A stretch of DNA of 64,000 nt. Origin: Lachnoclostridium sp. An14 (GTDB lineage: Bacteria; Bacillota; Clostridia; Lachnospirales; Lachnospiraceae). The stretch is taken from positions 124,001 through 188,000 of the forward strand of contig NZ_NFLE01000001.1 in the NCBI RefSeq assembly GCF_002160755.1, given 5' to 3'. Of the stretch, positions 43,555-53,297 are shown piece after piece. The notes under the pieces were generated by a model that ran no database searches, had not been told where the DNA came from, and saw nothing but the letters and a program-made list of their open reading frames with translations. The translations under genes were made by a program, and so were the position numbers. The number at the start of each line of letters is the position of its first letter. Within the stretch, counting starts at the first letter, position 1.

Positions 43555-45030
43555 TTACATAAGCATATTTGCCAGCGGGATACCGATGACCAGAGTGAGC
43601 ACAAACTCGATGATGACCATGGGTGCCGTGTACTGGTATACGTACTTGGTGGGAACCCACTCCTTGTTGCTGTGCAGGATAGCTGCAAACGGAGACGCTG
43701 CCGGCGTAATCGCTGCGGACAGAAGTACGAACAGGATTAACAGGGTTACGATGGGTCTGGGATCTGCCCCGCTCTGGGTGCAGTAAGCCACCACTACAGG
43801 CTGCAGGATCATACCGATTACCAGGCTGTTGCTGACATTGGTCAGGATACCGGCTACCAGCAGCAGGAATACGATAAATACCGTAGCGCTCATGCCCGCA
43901 AAGAGCGGAGAAAGTACGGTGTTCAGGAACGCGGTCACGCCCGTCGCGTCGCTGGTCAGCACGTTTCCTAACAGGATGGCGGCCAGGATGATGAAGTAAG
44001 CGCCCCAGTTTACGTTGGAAGCCACAACCTTCGGCAGCTCCAGAGCCGGCTTTCCGTCGATCTGGATGGCGGCCAGGGTCGCTACTGCGAAGATACAGAG
44101 ACCGTAGCTGTTGTCAGCCAGGAAGGCCATTCCCGGAAGGGACGGAACCAGGCTGGGGAACATCAGGCAGAGCACCAGCAGGAAGAATCCAGTGGCGATC
44201 ACCTTCTGACGCGCATCCATGGGCGGCAACGGGTTCTTATTTAAGATTTCCACATCGTAGTTCTTTAACTTCGCCACATCCGGACGGATCACAAACTTCG
44301 CGTACATCACATTCGCGGTCAGCAGGATCATACCAAGGATAATGGCTACTGCCATGTAAGAGGCATTGTTTACAACTACGGGACCATCCGGCAGGTTCGC
44401 GGTGATGGTAGCGAAGTTGGACAGAAGGGCCAGGCCGTTCTGCATATAGGGAGCCATGGGGAATCCGATCAGGGCGGATACCACTACCAGAGTCAGGAAT
44501 ACCCTTGGGAAAGCGTCCCCTTTCTTATATCCAAGCTCATCAAAAATATCGTAGAGGATCGGCCAGAACAGGAAAATAGCCGTAAAGCAGTTGATGAAAC
44601 CGGCAATCAGGTAAGCGCCCAGGCATACTACGAATACCAGGAGCCAGGGCTTGCCGTTGGTGAATTTTCTGGTGAGGAAGAATCTTCCTATGTAAAGGGT
44701 AATCTTGTAATAAACGAGAGAACCGGACATGATCATCAGGAAGAATACCTGCTGCGTAACTGCAGAACCGAAGGCTTCCTTGATGACGCCGGACATGGGC
44801 ATATAGTCAGAAAAGCCAAGCATGGCTACGGACATCAGGCTCCCCCACGCGGGATCCACAAACGTCCAGAGATACAGGGTACCGATAAAGATACCTACCA
44901 CTTGCATACCAACCGGAGTCACTTCCGGAAGATTGAGCGGCAAATAGCGGAAAAAGAGCATAATCGCTACGCCGATGATGGAATGAATCACTGTCATTCT
45001 GCTTTTTTTGTCTGTTGTTGATTTAGACAC
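43555..45030 (-). CDS. SLC13/DASS-type anion permease
   Basis: A 491-aa protein with about 11-12 membrane segments. I chose the GTG at 45030, 7 bases after GGGGGAG; longer frames upstream lack a ribosome binding site. The family imports or exchanges di- and tricarboxylates, sulfate and related anions. As first gene of an operon with sulfotransferases and sulfite reductase, import of organic sulfate esters, or export of a product, is the likely job. Substrate not provable from sequence. Confidence 0.82.
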   Translation of the reverse strand: MSKSTTDKKSRMTVIHSIIGVAIMLFFRYLPLNLPEVTPVGMQVVGIFIGTLYLWTFVDPAWGSLMSVAMLGFSDYMPMSGVIKEAFGSAVTQQVFFLMIMSGSLVYYKITLYIGRFFLTRKFTNGKPWLLVFVVCLGAYLIAGFINCFTAIFLFWPILYDIFDELGYKKGDAFPRVFLTLVVVSALIGFPMAPYMQNGLALLSNFATITANLPDGPVVVNNASYMAVAIILGMILLTANVMYAKFVIRPDVAKLKNYDVEILNKNPLPPMDARQKVIATGFFLLVLCLMFPSLVPSLPGMAFLADNSYGLCIFAVATLAAIQIDGKPALELPKVVASNVNWGAYFIILAAILLGNVLTSDATGVTAFLNTVLSPLFAGMSATVFIVFLLLVAGILTNVSNSLVIGMILQPVVVAYCTQSGADPRPIVTLLILFVLLSAAITPAASPFAAILHSNKEWVPTKYVYQYTAPMVIIEFVLTLVIGIPLANMLM

Positions 45031-45059
45031 GTTACTTCTCCCCCTTATTAGGCATATTT

Positions 45060-45205
45060 TTGTTAATTTAATAACAAATGAGGTAATAATATGTACTAAC
45101 CAGAAAAATTCCGACCAGCTCATATACGTCAATAATACCATAAATCTGGTAAGAAAAATATAACATAAGTTATTTCTTTGTACTTTTTTTGTGGTTTTTT
45201 TCACA
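45060..45205. promoter_or_regulatory. Divergent control region with Crp-like box and palindromes
   Basis: TGTGG-N6-TCACA lies at 45190-45205, one base from the Crp consensus, about 10 bp before TATAAATAATAT, a probable -10 for the regulator gene. Two further palindromes, ATAACATAAGTTAT (45160-45173) and TTGTTA-N6-TAACAA (45060-45077), lie toward the permease gene. They are candidate binding sites of the Crp/Fnr-type protein encoded at 45285. Confidence 0.55.
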
Positions 45206-45284
45206 AGTCTGTGGTATAAATAATATAGGAAGTCCAAAGGGCACACAGCCCTTTGGAGGAATACAAAAGTCAAGAGGTATCTGC

Positions 45285-45947
45285 ATGAACGAACCATTTC
45301 TTGAGACCCTGTCCGCCTACGGGGCAAAGATCCACGTGGACAAGGGATTTTATCTGAACATTAAGCACAGCTCCTCCTCTCCCGGTTTTTTTTATCTGCT
45401 GGACGAGGGAATCTGCGCGCTCACCAGCATCACCAATAAAGGGGAGGAAACGGTCTATCTGTACTTCTATCCCCGGCGGCTGATCGGTTTCAACCAGCTG
45501 CTCATGGACCGTTCCCAGAACCACCCTCTGGAATTTTCCATCGTCACCAGGACGCCCTGCACCCTGCACCGTTTCAGCTACGACGTCTTTCAGAACCTGA
45601 TGAGAAACTCCCCCGGTTTCGGGTCCTTTCTCATGCAGACGCTGGCGGACAATTATTATGAAGTCCTGGTGCACTTTCACCGGAGGATGGAGGAATCGGC
45701 GGTGGCGGGGCTGTGCCGCCTGCTGCTGGACGTGGCCCAGCCGTCAGACGGGGTTCTCATCGTGCCCCGGTTCTTCACCTACGCGGAGCTGGCCAAGTAT
45801 CTGGGCACCCACTCCGTCACCGTATCCAGGATTATGGCAAAAATGAAACAGCTGGGATACATGGCCAAGGACAACCGGGGAATCATTTTAAAACAGCCGG
45901 AGGCCCTGCGGGAGTTTCTGAAGGGGGACAAGGAACTAAATTATTGA
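45285..45947 (+). CDS. Crp/Fnr-family transcriptional regulator
   Basis: A 220-aa protein behind AAGAGGTA. An N-terminal cupin-like sensor domain (about 1-120) is followed by a C-terminal winged helix (TYAELAKYLGTHSVTVSRIMAKMKQLGY). No Cys cluster for Fe-S as in FNR is evident, so a small-molecule signal is likely. It is divergent from the permease-sulfotransferase-asr operon and probably controls it. Confidence 0.88.
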   Translation: MNEPFLETLSAYGAKIHVDKGFYLNIKHSSSSPGFFYLLDEGICALTSITNKGEETVYLYFYPRRLIGFNQLLMDRSQNHPLEFSIVTRTPCTLHRFSYDVFQNLMRNSPGFGSFLMQTLADNYYEVLVHFHRRMEESAVAGLCRLLLDVAQPSDGVLIVPRFFTYAELAKYLGTHSVTVSRIMAKMKQLGYMAKDNRGIILKQPEALREFLKGDKELNY

Positions 45948-46054
45948 AAAATTAAAAAACTTAACCTTTGTTATAGTATTTTAGCTGATTTTCTACTATA
46001 CTATAAAAAAGTAGGCAGATTTTTGCCGGATAAACAAAGAGGAGGAAATGAATT

Positions 46055-46771
46055 ATGAGCATGGAAAACGCAATCAAAATATATGCCAAGGACAATGACA
46101 AGCTGGCATTAAAGGTGACAAAGGGACATTTCTCGTCTGACCGGTTCCACGTAAACTATTACATTGATATGTCCTCCCTCAAGATGCGCCAGTCCAGCGC
46201 GGTGGCTGTGGCAAAGGCCATGGTGAAAAAGTACGTAAACCGCGTGGAGCTTTCCAAGTCCTTCGGCGTAAGCGAGGAAATGCTGCAGTACTCCAAGGCA
46301 TTCGCTACCAAACGGACCATTGATACCGTAATCTGCATGGATGGCTGCGAGGTGATCGGCGCTTACGTGGCTCAGGAGCTCTCCAGCATGGGATTCAGCA
46401 CCACCAACGCCCACAAGACCAGCTACATCATCACCCCGGAGTTTGACTCTGCCGGCCAGATGGTGGTTCGGGAGAACATCAAGCCCATGTTAAAGGACAA
46501 GCACGTTTTAGTCGTTCTGGCCACGGCTATGTCCGGCCACACCATTGAAAAGAGCCTTCGCTGCATCGAGTCCTACGGCGGAATCGTGGAGGGCATCTCC
46601 GTAATCTTCGGCGTGGTAAACGAGATCGAGGGCCATCCGGTAAACGCGGTGTTCAGCGTAGAGGACATTCCGGACTTCCGTCTCTCCGACCCGAAGGACT
46701 GCCCGGACTGCAAGAACCACGTAAAGATGGACGCCATCATCAACAGCTACGGCTACACGCCTCTTGACTAA
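46055..46771 (+). CDS. Phosphoribosyltransferase-like protein
   Basis: A 238-aa protein behind GAGGAGG. The segment HVLVVLATAMSGHTIEKSL resembles the PRPP-binding loop of type I phosphoribosyltransferases, most like orotate PRTases; C-terminal CPDCKNH could bind a metal. No pyrimidine genes lie near. A true orotate PRTase or a PRTase-like regulator are both possible. Confidence 0.65.
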   Translation: MSMENAIKIYAKDNDKLALKVTKGHFSSDRFHVNYYIDMSSLKMRQSSAVAVAKAMVKKYVNRVELSKSFGVSEEMLQYSKAFATKRTIDTVICMDGCEVIGAYVAQELSSMGFSTTNAHKTSYIITPEFDSAGQMVVRENIKPMLKDKHVLVVLATAMSGHTIEKSLRCIESYGGIVEGISVIFGVVNEIEGHPVNAVFSVEDIPDFRLSDPKDCPDCKNHVKMDAIINSYGYTPLD

Positions 46772-46845
46772 ATGGGCTGAGCCGGAAAGCGAAGTTTCCT
46801 GAAAAGAAAAATAGGGCGCGCTACAGCGCCTATCCTGATGGAGGC

Positions 46846-46887
46846 TTTTGTGTCATCATAGGGAACGCCGTTTCCGATGACGCAAAA
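46846..46887. repeat. Palindromic repeat family, extended copy
   Basis: Core 46857-46879 (CATAGGGAAC.. GTTTCCGATG) is extended on both sides by TTTTGTGTCATC (46846-46857) and GATGACGCAAAA (46876-46887), giving a long hairpin. A GC-rich ATAGGGCGCG../..GCGCCTAT hairpin lies just left (46811-46833). Confidence 0.7.
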
Positions 46888-46891
46888 AACG

Positions 46892-46933
46892 AGCCCTGCG
46901 GAATTGGTTTCATCCCATTCCGCAGGGCTTTTT
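46892..46933 (+). terminator. Terminator of the PRTase-like gene
   Basis: AGCCCTGCGGAAT (46893-46904 region) pairs perfectly with ATTCCGCAGGGCT (46917-46929), followed by TTTTT. It also faces the convergent pepT gene. Confidence 0.9.
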
Positions 46934-46990
46934 CTCTGTCCGTTTTTACTTTCTGATGTCCGGGACTGTTTTCTGGTGTCTGGGACCGCG

Positions 46991-48220
46991 CTACTCTCCC
47001 ATGGCCGCGAATTTCTCCACGATGCGCACCAGCAGGTTCGCCGTCTGCTCCAGGGAGCGGACGCTGATAAATTCGTACTTCCCATGGCTGTTTTCTCCCC
47101 CGGTGCAGAGGTTGGGGCAGGGAAGTCCCATATAGGAGAGATGACAGCCGTCGGTGCCGCCGCGGATGGGGATCACCTGGGGCGTGATGGAGAGCTCCTC
47201 CATGGCCTCTTTCGCCAGGTCGACGAGATACATATGGGGAAGGATTTTCTCCTTCATATTATAATATCTGTCTGTCAATTCCAGGCGGACGGTGCCGGCG
47301 CCGTATTTGGCGTTTAAGTAGTCGGCTACACGGGTCAGATAGGCCTTCTTCTCCTCAAATTTCTCCCTGTCGTGATCCCGCACGAGGTAGTCCAAGAAGG
47401 CGTCTTCCACCTCTCCGCTCATGTGATTTAAGTGGTAAAAGCCCTCGTACCCTTCCGTGTACTCCGGCCGCTCCGCCGGGGGCAGCATGGAGTGGAACTC
47501 ATAGGCCAGCAGGATGGCGTTCTTTAATTTCCCCTTGGCAGAGCCGGGATGGATGCTGGAGCCTTTTACATAGACCTTGGCGGAGGCGGCGTTGAAGTTT
47601 TCGTACTCCAGCTCGCCCAGGGCGCCGCCGTCCACGGTGTAGGCCACATCGGCCCCGAATCCGGCCACGTCGAAAAAGTCGGTGCCCCGGCCCACCTCCT
47701 CGTCAGGGGTAAAGCCCAGACGGATGGTGCCGTGGGGGATCTCCGGGTGGGTGAGCAGGTGCTCCGCCATGGCCATGATCTCCGCAATGCCGGCCTTGTC
47801 ATCCGCTCCCAGCAGGGTGGTGCCGTCGGTGACGATCAGATCTTCTCCCAGATAGTTTTTCAGCCTGGGGAACTCCACCGGGCTCATAACCACGCCGGCC
47901 GCCTCGTTTAACAGGATGTCGCCTCCGTCGTAGCAGCTCACGATGCGGGGATTCACCCCTTTTCCGGAGACTACAGGGGCCGTGTCCATATGGGCCACAA
48001 AGCCCAGGGTGGGCACCGCCTTGTCCGTGGTGGCGGGGATGGTGCCGTAAACGTAGCAGTGACCGTCTACCCGGGCATCGGATATGCCCATGGCCTTCAT
48101 CTCCTCCACCAGGAGGTTTGCCAGGTCAAACTGCACGTTCGTGCTGGGGACGGGCTCCTGTCCTTCCTCAGAGCGGGTGTCAATGGTTACATATTTCAGG
48201 AATTTTTCCGTAGCGTTCAT
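46991..48220 (-). CDS. pepT: Peptidase T (tripeptide aminopeptidase)
   Basis: A 409-aa protein; ATG at 48220 behind AAAGGAGA. M20 metal-site motifs: [35 protein letters not shown] and [14 protein letters not shown]. It removes the N-terminal residue of tripeptides in the cytoplasm. Convergent with the PRTase-like gene. Confidence 0.95.
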   Translation of the reverse strand: MNATEKFLKYVTIDTRSEEGQEPVPSTNVQFDLANLLVEEMKAMGISDARVDGHCYVYGTIPATTDKAVPTLGFVAHMDTAPVVSGKGVNPRIVSCYDGGDILLNEAAGVVMSPVEFPRLKNYLGEDLIVTDGTTLLGADDKAGIAEIMAMAEHLLTHPEIPHGTIRLGFTPDEEVGRGTDFFDVAGFGADVAYTVDGGALGELEYENFNAASAKVYVKGSSIHPGSAKGKLKNAILLAYEFHSMLPPAERPEYTEGYEGFYHLNHMSGEVEDAFLDYLVRDHDREKFEEKKAYLTRVADYLNAKYGAGTVRLELTDRYYNMKEKILPHMYLVDLAKEAMEELSITPQVIPIRGGTDGCHLSYMGLPCPNLCTGGENSHGKYEFISVRSLEQTANLLVRIVEKFAAMGE

Positions 48221-48263
48221 GGTATCTGTCTCCTTTCGCCGGTTCACCGGCTTTTATTTCTAC

Positions 48264-48290
48264 CCCGGAGTTTCGTTTTCCGGGACGCAA
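48264..48290. repeat. Palindromic repeat family, divergent copy
   Basis: CCCGGA and TTCCGGG arms around 48264-48284 are followed by ACGCAA, as in the other copies, with GC-rich sequence to the right. It lies between pepT and recU. Confidence 0.45.
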
Positions 48291-48343
48291 AGGCTCCCGC
48301 GGGGGCGCGTTTCGACTGGGGGAATGCGGTTTCCGCCCCGTCC

Positions 48344-48874
48344 TTACCTTTCCTCCAGATCCCTCTGGATTCCCTCCAGGTAGTGGACCAGCATATCCCG
48401 GTGGGCGCGGACGCGGTAGCTTTTGTCCACCTCGTCGTAGGTAAAGCTCTTTCTGCCCCCCTGCTCCATCCTGGTCCAGAACCGGTAAATGTGGGAAAAG
48501 GGCATATAGTAGATCTCATCCCGCTTTGTGTAGTGGATCAGGAGAAAGGCCACGCCGCCCTGGGACTCAAATTCTTTCATAAATTCCATCTGGTGGGGGT
48601 GCACGTTCTGGAGGGGAAAGGTGTTTTCCGCGCACTCCTTGGCGTCAAAGCAGACGGGAATCCCCTGGACGGCCCCGATATAATCCACCGTACTTTTCTG
48701 GCCAAAGTAGGCCAGGGTGATGTGGCGGTTTTTCTTGTCGATCTCGATGGGGGTGATGGGGGTGGGGATCTTCTGAATCAGGGCCAGATGCTTTTCCCGG
48801 TAGCAGTCGTTGGTGTGGTTGATAAGCTCCTCCAGGGTGGAGCCCCGAAGGCCCCTGGTGCTCCAGGTGCCCAT
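48344..48874 (-). CDS. recU: Holliday junction resolvase RecU
   Basis: A 176-aa protein with RGLRGSTLEELINHTNDCY, PTPITPIEI, the catalytic cluster KSTVDYIG and FDAKEC. RecU cuts recombination intermediates in Firmicutes, where it replaces RuvC. Its ATG overlaps the stop of the pseudouridine synthase gene. Confidence 0.94.
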   Translation of the reverse strand: MGTWSTRGLRGSTLEELINHTNDCYREKHLALIQKIPTPITPIEIDKKNRHITLAYFGQKSTVDYIGAVQGIPVCFDAKECAENTFPLQNVHPHQMEFMKEFESQGGVAFLLIHYTKRDEIYYMPFSHIYRFWTRMEQGGRKSFTYDEVDKSYRVRAHRDMLVHYLEGIQRDLEER

Positions 48875-49842
48875 TACAGGTTCTCTCCCTTCATCACCCG
48901 CAGAAAATCTCCCGGAAGGGGGGCGGTAAAGGACCGGCCTGCCAGGCCGGCGCAGGGTTCCGCCACCGTCTCCGGCATCACCAGTTTCCAGGAGTGCAGC
49001 AGCTGAGTGGAAATGTGGTATCTCTGCTTTGCCTCCCGGTTGCAGGCGGGATCGCCGTACTTCGGGTCTCCCAGGATGGGATGGCCGATGGAGGCTAAAT
49101 GGGCGCGAATCTGATGGGAGCGGCCGGTAATCAGGGTCACCTGCAGCCTGGTGTAGTCCGTCCCCACCGCCAGGGGGATATACTCCGTCTCGATGGGCAG
49201 GCTGTCCGGCACCGGATCCCGGAATACGGAAACCTGGTTGGTCTGCTCATTCTTCCGCAGGTAGCCGCGGACGCGGCAGGGCGTCTCCACCCGTCCCTTC
49301 ACGATGCACTGGTAATATTTGTGAAGGCTGCGGTCCCTCAAAACAGCGCTCATGGCCTGAAGGCCGCCCAGGCTCTTTCCAGCGATGACGATGCCGCTGG
49401 TGTTCCGGTCCAGGCGGTTGCACACCGAGGGGCGGAAAGTGCGGAGCAGCTCCTCCGTCAGCGCCCCGCTCTCCAGCAGGTAGGCAATCAGGTATTCCAC
49501 CAGGGACTCGTCCGTTTCCTCCGCCTTCTGGGACAGCATTCCGCAGGGCTTGTTGATGAAAAGGACGTTCTCGTCCTCGTAGAGGATGTCCAGGGTCTGC
49601 TTTTTTACAGCGGGGACCTCTGTTTTGGAAAATTTCTCAATGGTCTCGTCGGAGAGAAACAGCCGGATCTGATCTCCCTCCTCCAGCTTTTCCGAGCCGT
49701 CGCACCGTTTTCCGTTCAGGGTGATGTTTTTCTTGCGGATCATTTTATAGATAAAGCCTTTTCCGGCCTGATTTAAGTATTTGGCCAGGAGCTTGTCCAG
49801 GCGCTGTCCGGCCTCATTTTTTGTCACGGTCAGTAATTTCAT
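48874..49842 (-). CDS. RluA-family rRNA pseudouridine synthase
   Basis: A 322-aa protein with an S4 RNA-binding domain (about 1-75) and the catalytic motif VCNRLDRNTSGIVIAGKS (Asp). TGRSHQIRAHLASIGHPI is the family's second signature. Target uridines (RluC/RluD type) cannot be assigned from sequence alone. Confidence 0.92.
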   Translation of the reverse strand: MKLLTVTKNEAGQRLDKLLAKYLNQAGKGFIYKMIRKKNITLNGKRCDGSEKLEEGDQIRLFLSDETIEKFSKTEVPAVKKQTLDILYEDENVLFINKPCGMLSQKAEETDESLVEYLIAYLLESGALTEELLRTFRPSVCNRLDRNTSGIVIAGKSLGGLQAMSAVLRDRSLHKYYQCIVKGRVETPCRVRGYLRKNEQTNQVSVFRDPVPDSLPIETEYIPLAVGTDYTRLQVTLITGRSHQIRAHLASIGHPILGDPKYGDPACNREAKQRYHISTQLLHSWKLVMPETVAEPCAGLAGRSFTAPLPGDFLRVMKGENL

Positions 49843-49869
49843 CGCTCTCCTCCTCTCCCCCTTTTTCTG

Positions 49870-50442
49870 TTACATGGAAAGCTGTTTTAGCAGCTCCAGG
49901 GTGTAGTCCACACTCCCGTCGTCCTCGTACTCCGCCATGGGCTTTAAGCTGTCCAGCCGCTGAAAGAAGGCCCTCTCGTCCTGAATCATGTGGACGTGGG
50001 GATCCAGGCGGTGGGTGGTGAACATATCGTTTAAAAATTTCTCCGCCAGTCTGGCGTTTACCTTCGGGGAGGTGCAGTAGAGGTAGACGCCGGTGGGGTG
50101 GACCGCCGCCGCGTCCACAGGCATTACCGCCTCCCTGGAGGTGAGAATCAGGTCGTAAAGCACGGGATACCGGGCCTCGTAAGGGTTCACCCGGTCGTAA
50201 AAGGCCTTCGGGGGCGTCTTGTATCTCCACGCCGCCAGCAGGGGGGACGCCACGTTGGCCGTGGGCAGGACGGATAAGATGGCCATGACGGTGAGAATGT
50301 TCTTCATGGCCTGCTGCTCCGTCAGCCCTCTGGCCCCCAGCTGCGCCAGGATCATGGCCAGTCCGAACAGGACTTCCCCCACCTGGACGCTCCGGTGGTA
50401 GGCCCGGTATCCGTACTCTCCTTTTTTTCTTCTGTGTTTCAT
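49870..50442 (-). CDS. Conserved membrane protein of unknown function
   Basis: A 190-aa protein. Basic N-terminus, two probable membrane segments (about 24-42 and 45-70), then a soluble C-terminal domain. The stop lies 28 bp before the pseudouridine synthase start. I do not recognise the family; codon use matches the host genes. Confidence 0.7.
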   Translation of the reverse strand: MKHRRKKGEYGYRAYHRSVQVGEVLFGLAMILAQLGARGLTEQQAMKNILTVMAILSVLPTANVASPLLAAWRYKTPPKAFYDRVNPYEARYPVLYDLILTSREAVMPVDAAAVHPTGVYLYCTSPKVNARLAEKFLNDMFTTHRLDPHVHMIQDERAFFQRLDSLKPMAEYEDDGSVDYTLELLKQLSM

Positions 50443-50443
50443 G

Positions 50444-51211
50444 TCAGTCTCCTTGCAGATGTTCCATCACGGTCAGCATCAGGCCGTGGGGCAGGATTTT
50501 GGAAAGCAGGAAAAATGCTTTCATCAGCGGGCCGTATACCGATACGGCCTTTCCCGCGGCGCTGTCCCGCACCGCCAGGGCCGCCACCCGTTTGGGGCTT
50601 GCCATGGCCAGGCGTTTGTAGAGGGGGATGGTGCCGGTGGTCTCAGCGATGCGGAAAAACTCCGTCCGCACCGGGCCGGGACAGACGGCGGTCACCCGGA
50701 TGCCCCGGGGCTTTAACTCGCTGTTTAAGGCGCGGCTGTAGCTGAGCACAAAGGCTTTCGTGGCCGCGTAAACGGCAAACCCGGGCTGGGGCAGAAAGGC
50801 CGCTGCGGAGGCAAACTGGATGATGCGGCCGTTTTTCGCCATGTAGGGCAGCACCAGGTGGGTGACGGCGCAGAGGGCCTCACAGTTTAAGGCCACCATG
50901 CCCGTCTCCTCCTCCAGGTCCACCTTGCCCACAGGGCCGATCTTTCCGTAGCCGGAGGCGTTTACCAAAAACACCACCTCCGGGTTCCGTTTCTCCAGCT
51001 CCTTTCTCAGGCGGTAAAGGGCGGCCTCCTTCGTCAGATCCAGGGGCAGGATGCGCAAGGGTACGGGAACCCGCCCCTTTAACTCCACTAACCGCTCCTC
51101 TCTCCTGGCGATCACCCAGATTTCTCCCAGTTTTCCATACCGGTCTCCCAGCTGAAGGACCATCTCCCGGCCAAGGCCGGAGGAAGCTCCCGTTACGATC
51201 GCTATTTTCAT
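50444..51211 (-). CDS. Short-chain dehydrogenase/reductase
   Basis: A 255-aa protein; ATG at 51211 behind AAAGGAG. NAD(P)-binding TGASSGLGREM, VNASGYGK, catalytic Ser (QFASAAAF), and YAATKAFV (Tyr/Lys). Close to the SDR class that reduces 3-oxoacyl or other carbonyl compounds; substrate unknown. Adjacent to the membrane protein by 1 bp. Confidence 0.92.
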   Translation of the reverse strand: MKIAIVTGASSGLGREMVLQLGDRYGKLGEIWVIARREERLVELKGRVPVPLRILPLDLTKEAALYRLRKELEKRNPEVVFLVNASGYGKIGPVGKVDLEEETGMVALNCEALCAVTHLVLPYMAKNGRIIQFASAAAFLPQPGFAVYAATKAFVLSYSRALNSELKPRGIRVTAVCPGPVRTEFFRIAETTGTIPLYKRLAMASPKRVAALAVRDSAAGKAVSVYGPLMKAFFLLSKILPHGLMLTVMEHLQGD

Positions 51212-51257
51212 ACAAACGCTCCTTTCCAGGCGCCGCGGTCCGCGGCGGTTACACGTG

Positions 51258-53297
51258 CTATTTCTTTGCCTTCCTGTGTACGTTGCGAATGGTCTTTTTC
51301 TTTGGCCGGGCAGCCGCGGACGGCACCCCGCTCTGCTGGCTCCTGGCTCCGTTCCTGCCCTGTGCCCCATAGGTTCCCCCTCCGCTCTGGGTCAGGCGGC
51401 CGCCGGTTCTGCCCTGGGAGGGACGGCCGGTGCGCCCGTTTCCTCCCGCGGCCTTTCCTTTGCTCCAGGAAACAGCCTCCGCCCCTCTCCGCTCCCCGGC
51501 CAGCTGCCTGGGCCGGATGAGGCATTTTTTGTCAAAGCCGATCAGGTCCGTGCGGCCCGCTTTGTGAAGGGCCTCGGAGACCAGGTCGTAGTTTTTCGGG
51601 TTGCGGTACTGGATCAGGGCCCGCTGCATGGCCTTCTCGTGGGGATTGGTGGGCACATACACCTCCTCCATGGTCCTGGGATCCAGGCCTGTGTAGTACA
51701 TACAGGTGGAAATGGTGGAGGGGGTGGGATAGAAATCCTGCACCTGCTCCGGCATATATCCCAGATCCCGCAGATACTCCGCCAGCTCAATGGCCTCTTT
51801 TAAGGAGGAGCCGGGATGGGAGGACATGAGGTAGGGCACCAGATACTGCTTTAAGCCCAGGCGCTGGTTCATCCGGTTGTACTCGTCCACAAACTGGCGG
51901 TACACCTTGTTCTCCGGCTTGCCCATCTTTGACAGGACGGCGTCGGCCACGTGCTCCGGGGCCACTTTCAGCTGGCCGCTCACGTGGTACTGGCACAGCT
52001 CTTTCAGGAACTGGCGGCTCTTGTCCGCCAGCAGATAGTCAAACCGGATGCCGGAGCGGATAAACACCTTTTTCACCCTAGGGATCTCCCGCAGCCGTTT
52101 TAACAGCAGCAGGTAGTCGCTGTGATCCGCGTTTAAGTTCTTGCAGGGCTGGGGAAAGAGGCACTGCTTGTTGGGACAGGCCCCCTTGGTGAGCTGCTTT
52201 TCACAGGCCGGGAACCGGAAGTTGGCGGTAGGGCCGCCCACGTCGTGAATATAGCCTTTAAAGTCCGGCTCCTTCGTCAGGTTCGTGGCCTCCTCCACCA
52301 GGGAATCATGGCTGCGGACCTGGATGATCCGGCCCTGATGGAAGGTGAGGGCGCAGAAACTGCAGGAGCCAAAGCAGCCCCGGTTGCTGATAAGGCTGAA
52401 TTTCACCTCCCGGATGGCGGGGATGCCGCCGGCCTCCTCGTAGCAGGGGTGATAATTCCTCATGTAGGGAAGGCCGTACACCTCGTCCATCTCCTCCGTG
52501 GTCAGAGGCTTGGAGGGCGGGTTCTGCACCACATAGCCCCGCTCGTAGGGCTCCACCAGCCGTTTGCCAGTGAAGGGATCGGTGTTGCAGTACTGGATGT
52601 AAAAGCTCTCCGCGTATTTTCTCTTATGGTCCCGGATCTCCTCAAAGGAGGGGAGCAGACGGTAGTCGTAGACGGATTCCAGATCCTTCGTCTTGTACAC
52701 GGTCCCGTCGATGAAGGTGATGTCCTTCACCGCGATCCCCGCGTTTAAGGCGTCGGCGATCTCCACGATGGAGTGCTCTCCCATCCCGTAGGAGATTAAA
52801 TCCGCCTGGGAATCCAGGAGGATGGACCGTTTCATTTTATTGGACCAGTAGTCGTAGTGGCCCAGGCGGCGCAGGCTGGCCTCGATGCCGCCGATGATCA
52901 CGGGCACGTCCGGGTAGGTGCGCCGGATTAAATTTCCGTAGACCACAGTGGCGTAGTCCGGCCGTTTCCCCATCTCTCCGCCGGGGGTGTAGGCATCCTG
53001 ACTTCTTCTCTTTTTGGAAACGGAATAGTGGTTTACCATGGAATCCATATTTCCGCCGGACACCAGAAAGCCAAGCCTTGGCCGTCCCAGGCGGGCGATG
53101 CTCTCCGGGTCCTTCCAGTCCGGCTGGGCGATCATCCCCACCCGGTAGCCTTTGGACTCCAGCAGGCGGGTGATGATGGCCGCCCCGAAGGAGGGATGGT
53201 CCACGTAGGCGTCCCCGCTCACGTAGACGAAATCACACTGGTCCCAGCCCCGTTTTTCCATATCCTCTCTGCAGATCGGCAGGTAATCGTGTATCAT
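51258..53297 (-). CDS. YgiQ-family radical SAM protein
   Basis: A 679-aa protein. Radical SAM Cys motif CFGSCSFC in [20 protein letters not shown], YgiQ-type N-terminal domain. The family (UPF0313) has no settled function. The last 80 residues are Gly/Arg/Ser-rich and disordered (for example [16 protein letters not shown]) ending in a Lys-rich tail, which suggests RNA or nucleic-acid contact. Its start overlaps the HAD gene by 4 bp. Confidence 0.93.
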   Translation of the reverse strand: MIHDYLPICREDMEKRGWDQCDFVYVSGDAYVDHPSFGAAIITRLLESKGYRVGMIAQPDWKDPESIARLGRPRLGFLVSGGNMDSMVNHYSVSKKRRSQDAYTPGGEMGKRPDYATVVYGNLIRRTYPDVPVIIGGIEASLRRLGHYDYWSNKMKRSILLDSQADLISYGMGEHSIVEIADALNAGIAVKDITFIDGTVYKTKDLESVYDYRLLPSFEEIRDHKRKYAESFYIQYCNTDPFTGKRLVEPYERGYVVQNPPSKPLTTEEMDEVYGLPYMRNYHPCYEEAGGIPAIREVKFSLISNRGCFGSCSFCALTFHQGRIIQVRSHDSLVEEATNLTKEPDFKGYIHDVGGPTANFRFPACEKQLTKGACPNKQCLFPQPCKNLNADHSDYLLLLKRLREIPRVKKVFIRSGIRFDYLLADKSRQFLKELCQYHVSGQLKVAPEHVADAVLSKMGKPENKVYRQFVDEYNRMNQRLGLKQYLVPYLMSSHPGSSLKEAIELAEYLRDLGYMPEQVQDFYPTPSTISTCMYYTGLDPRTMEEVYVPTNPHEKAMQRALIQYRNPKNYDLVSEALHKAGRTDLIGFDKKCLIRPRQLAGERRGAEAVSWSKGKAAGGNGRTGRPSQGRTGGRLTQSGGGTYGAQGRNGARSQQSGVPSAAARPKKKTIRNVHRKAKK

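Noticed and set aside
47990-49006. Long plus-strand open frame (338 codons) across pepT, recU and the pseudouridine synthase
   Set aside because: It is antisense to three well-identified genes and exists because of their GC-rich third positions; no ribosome binding site or family match.
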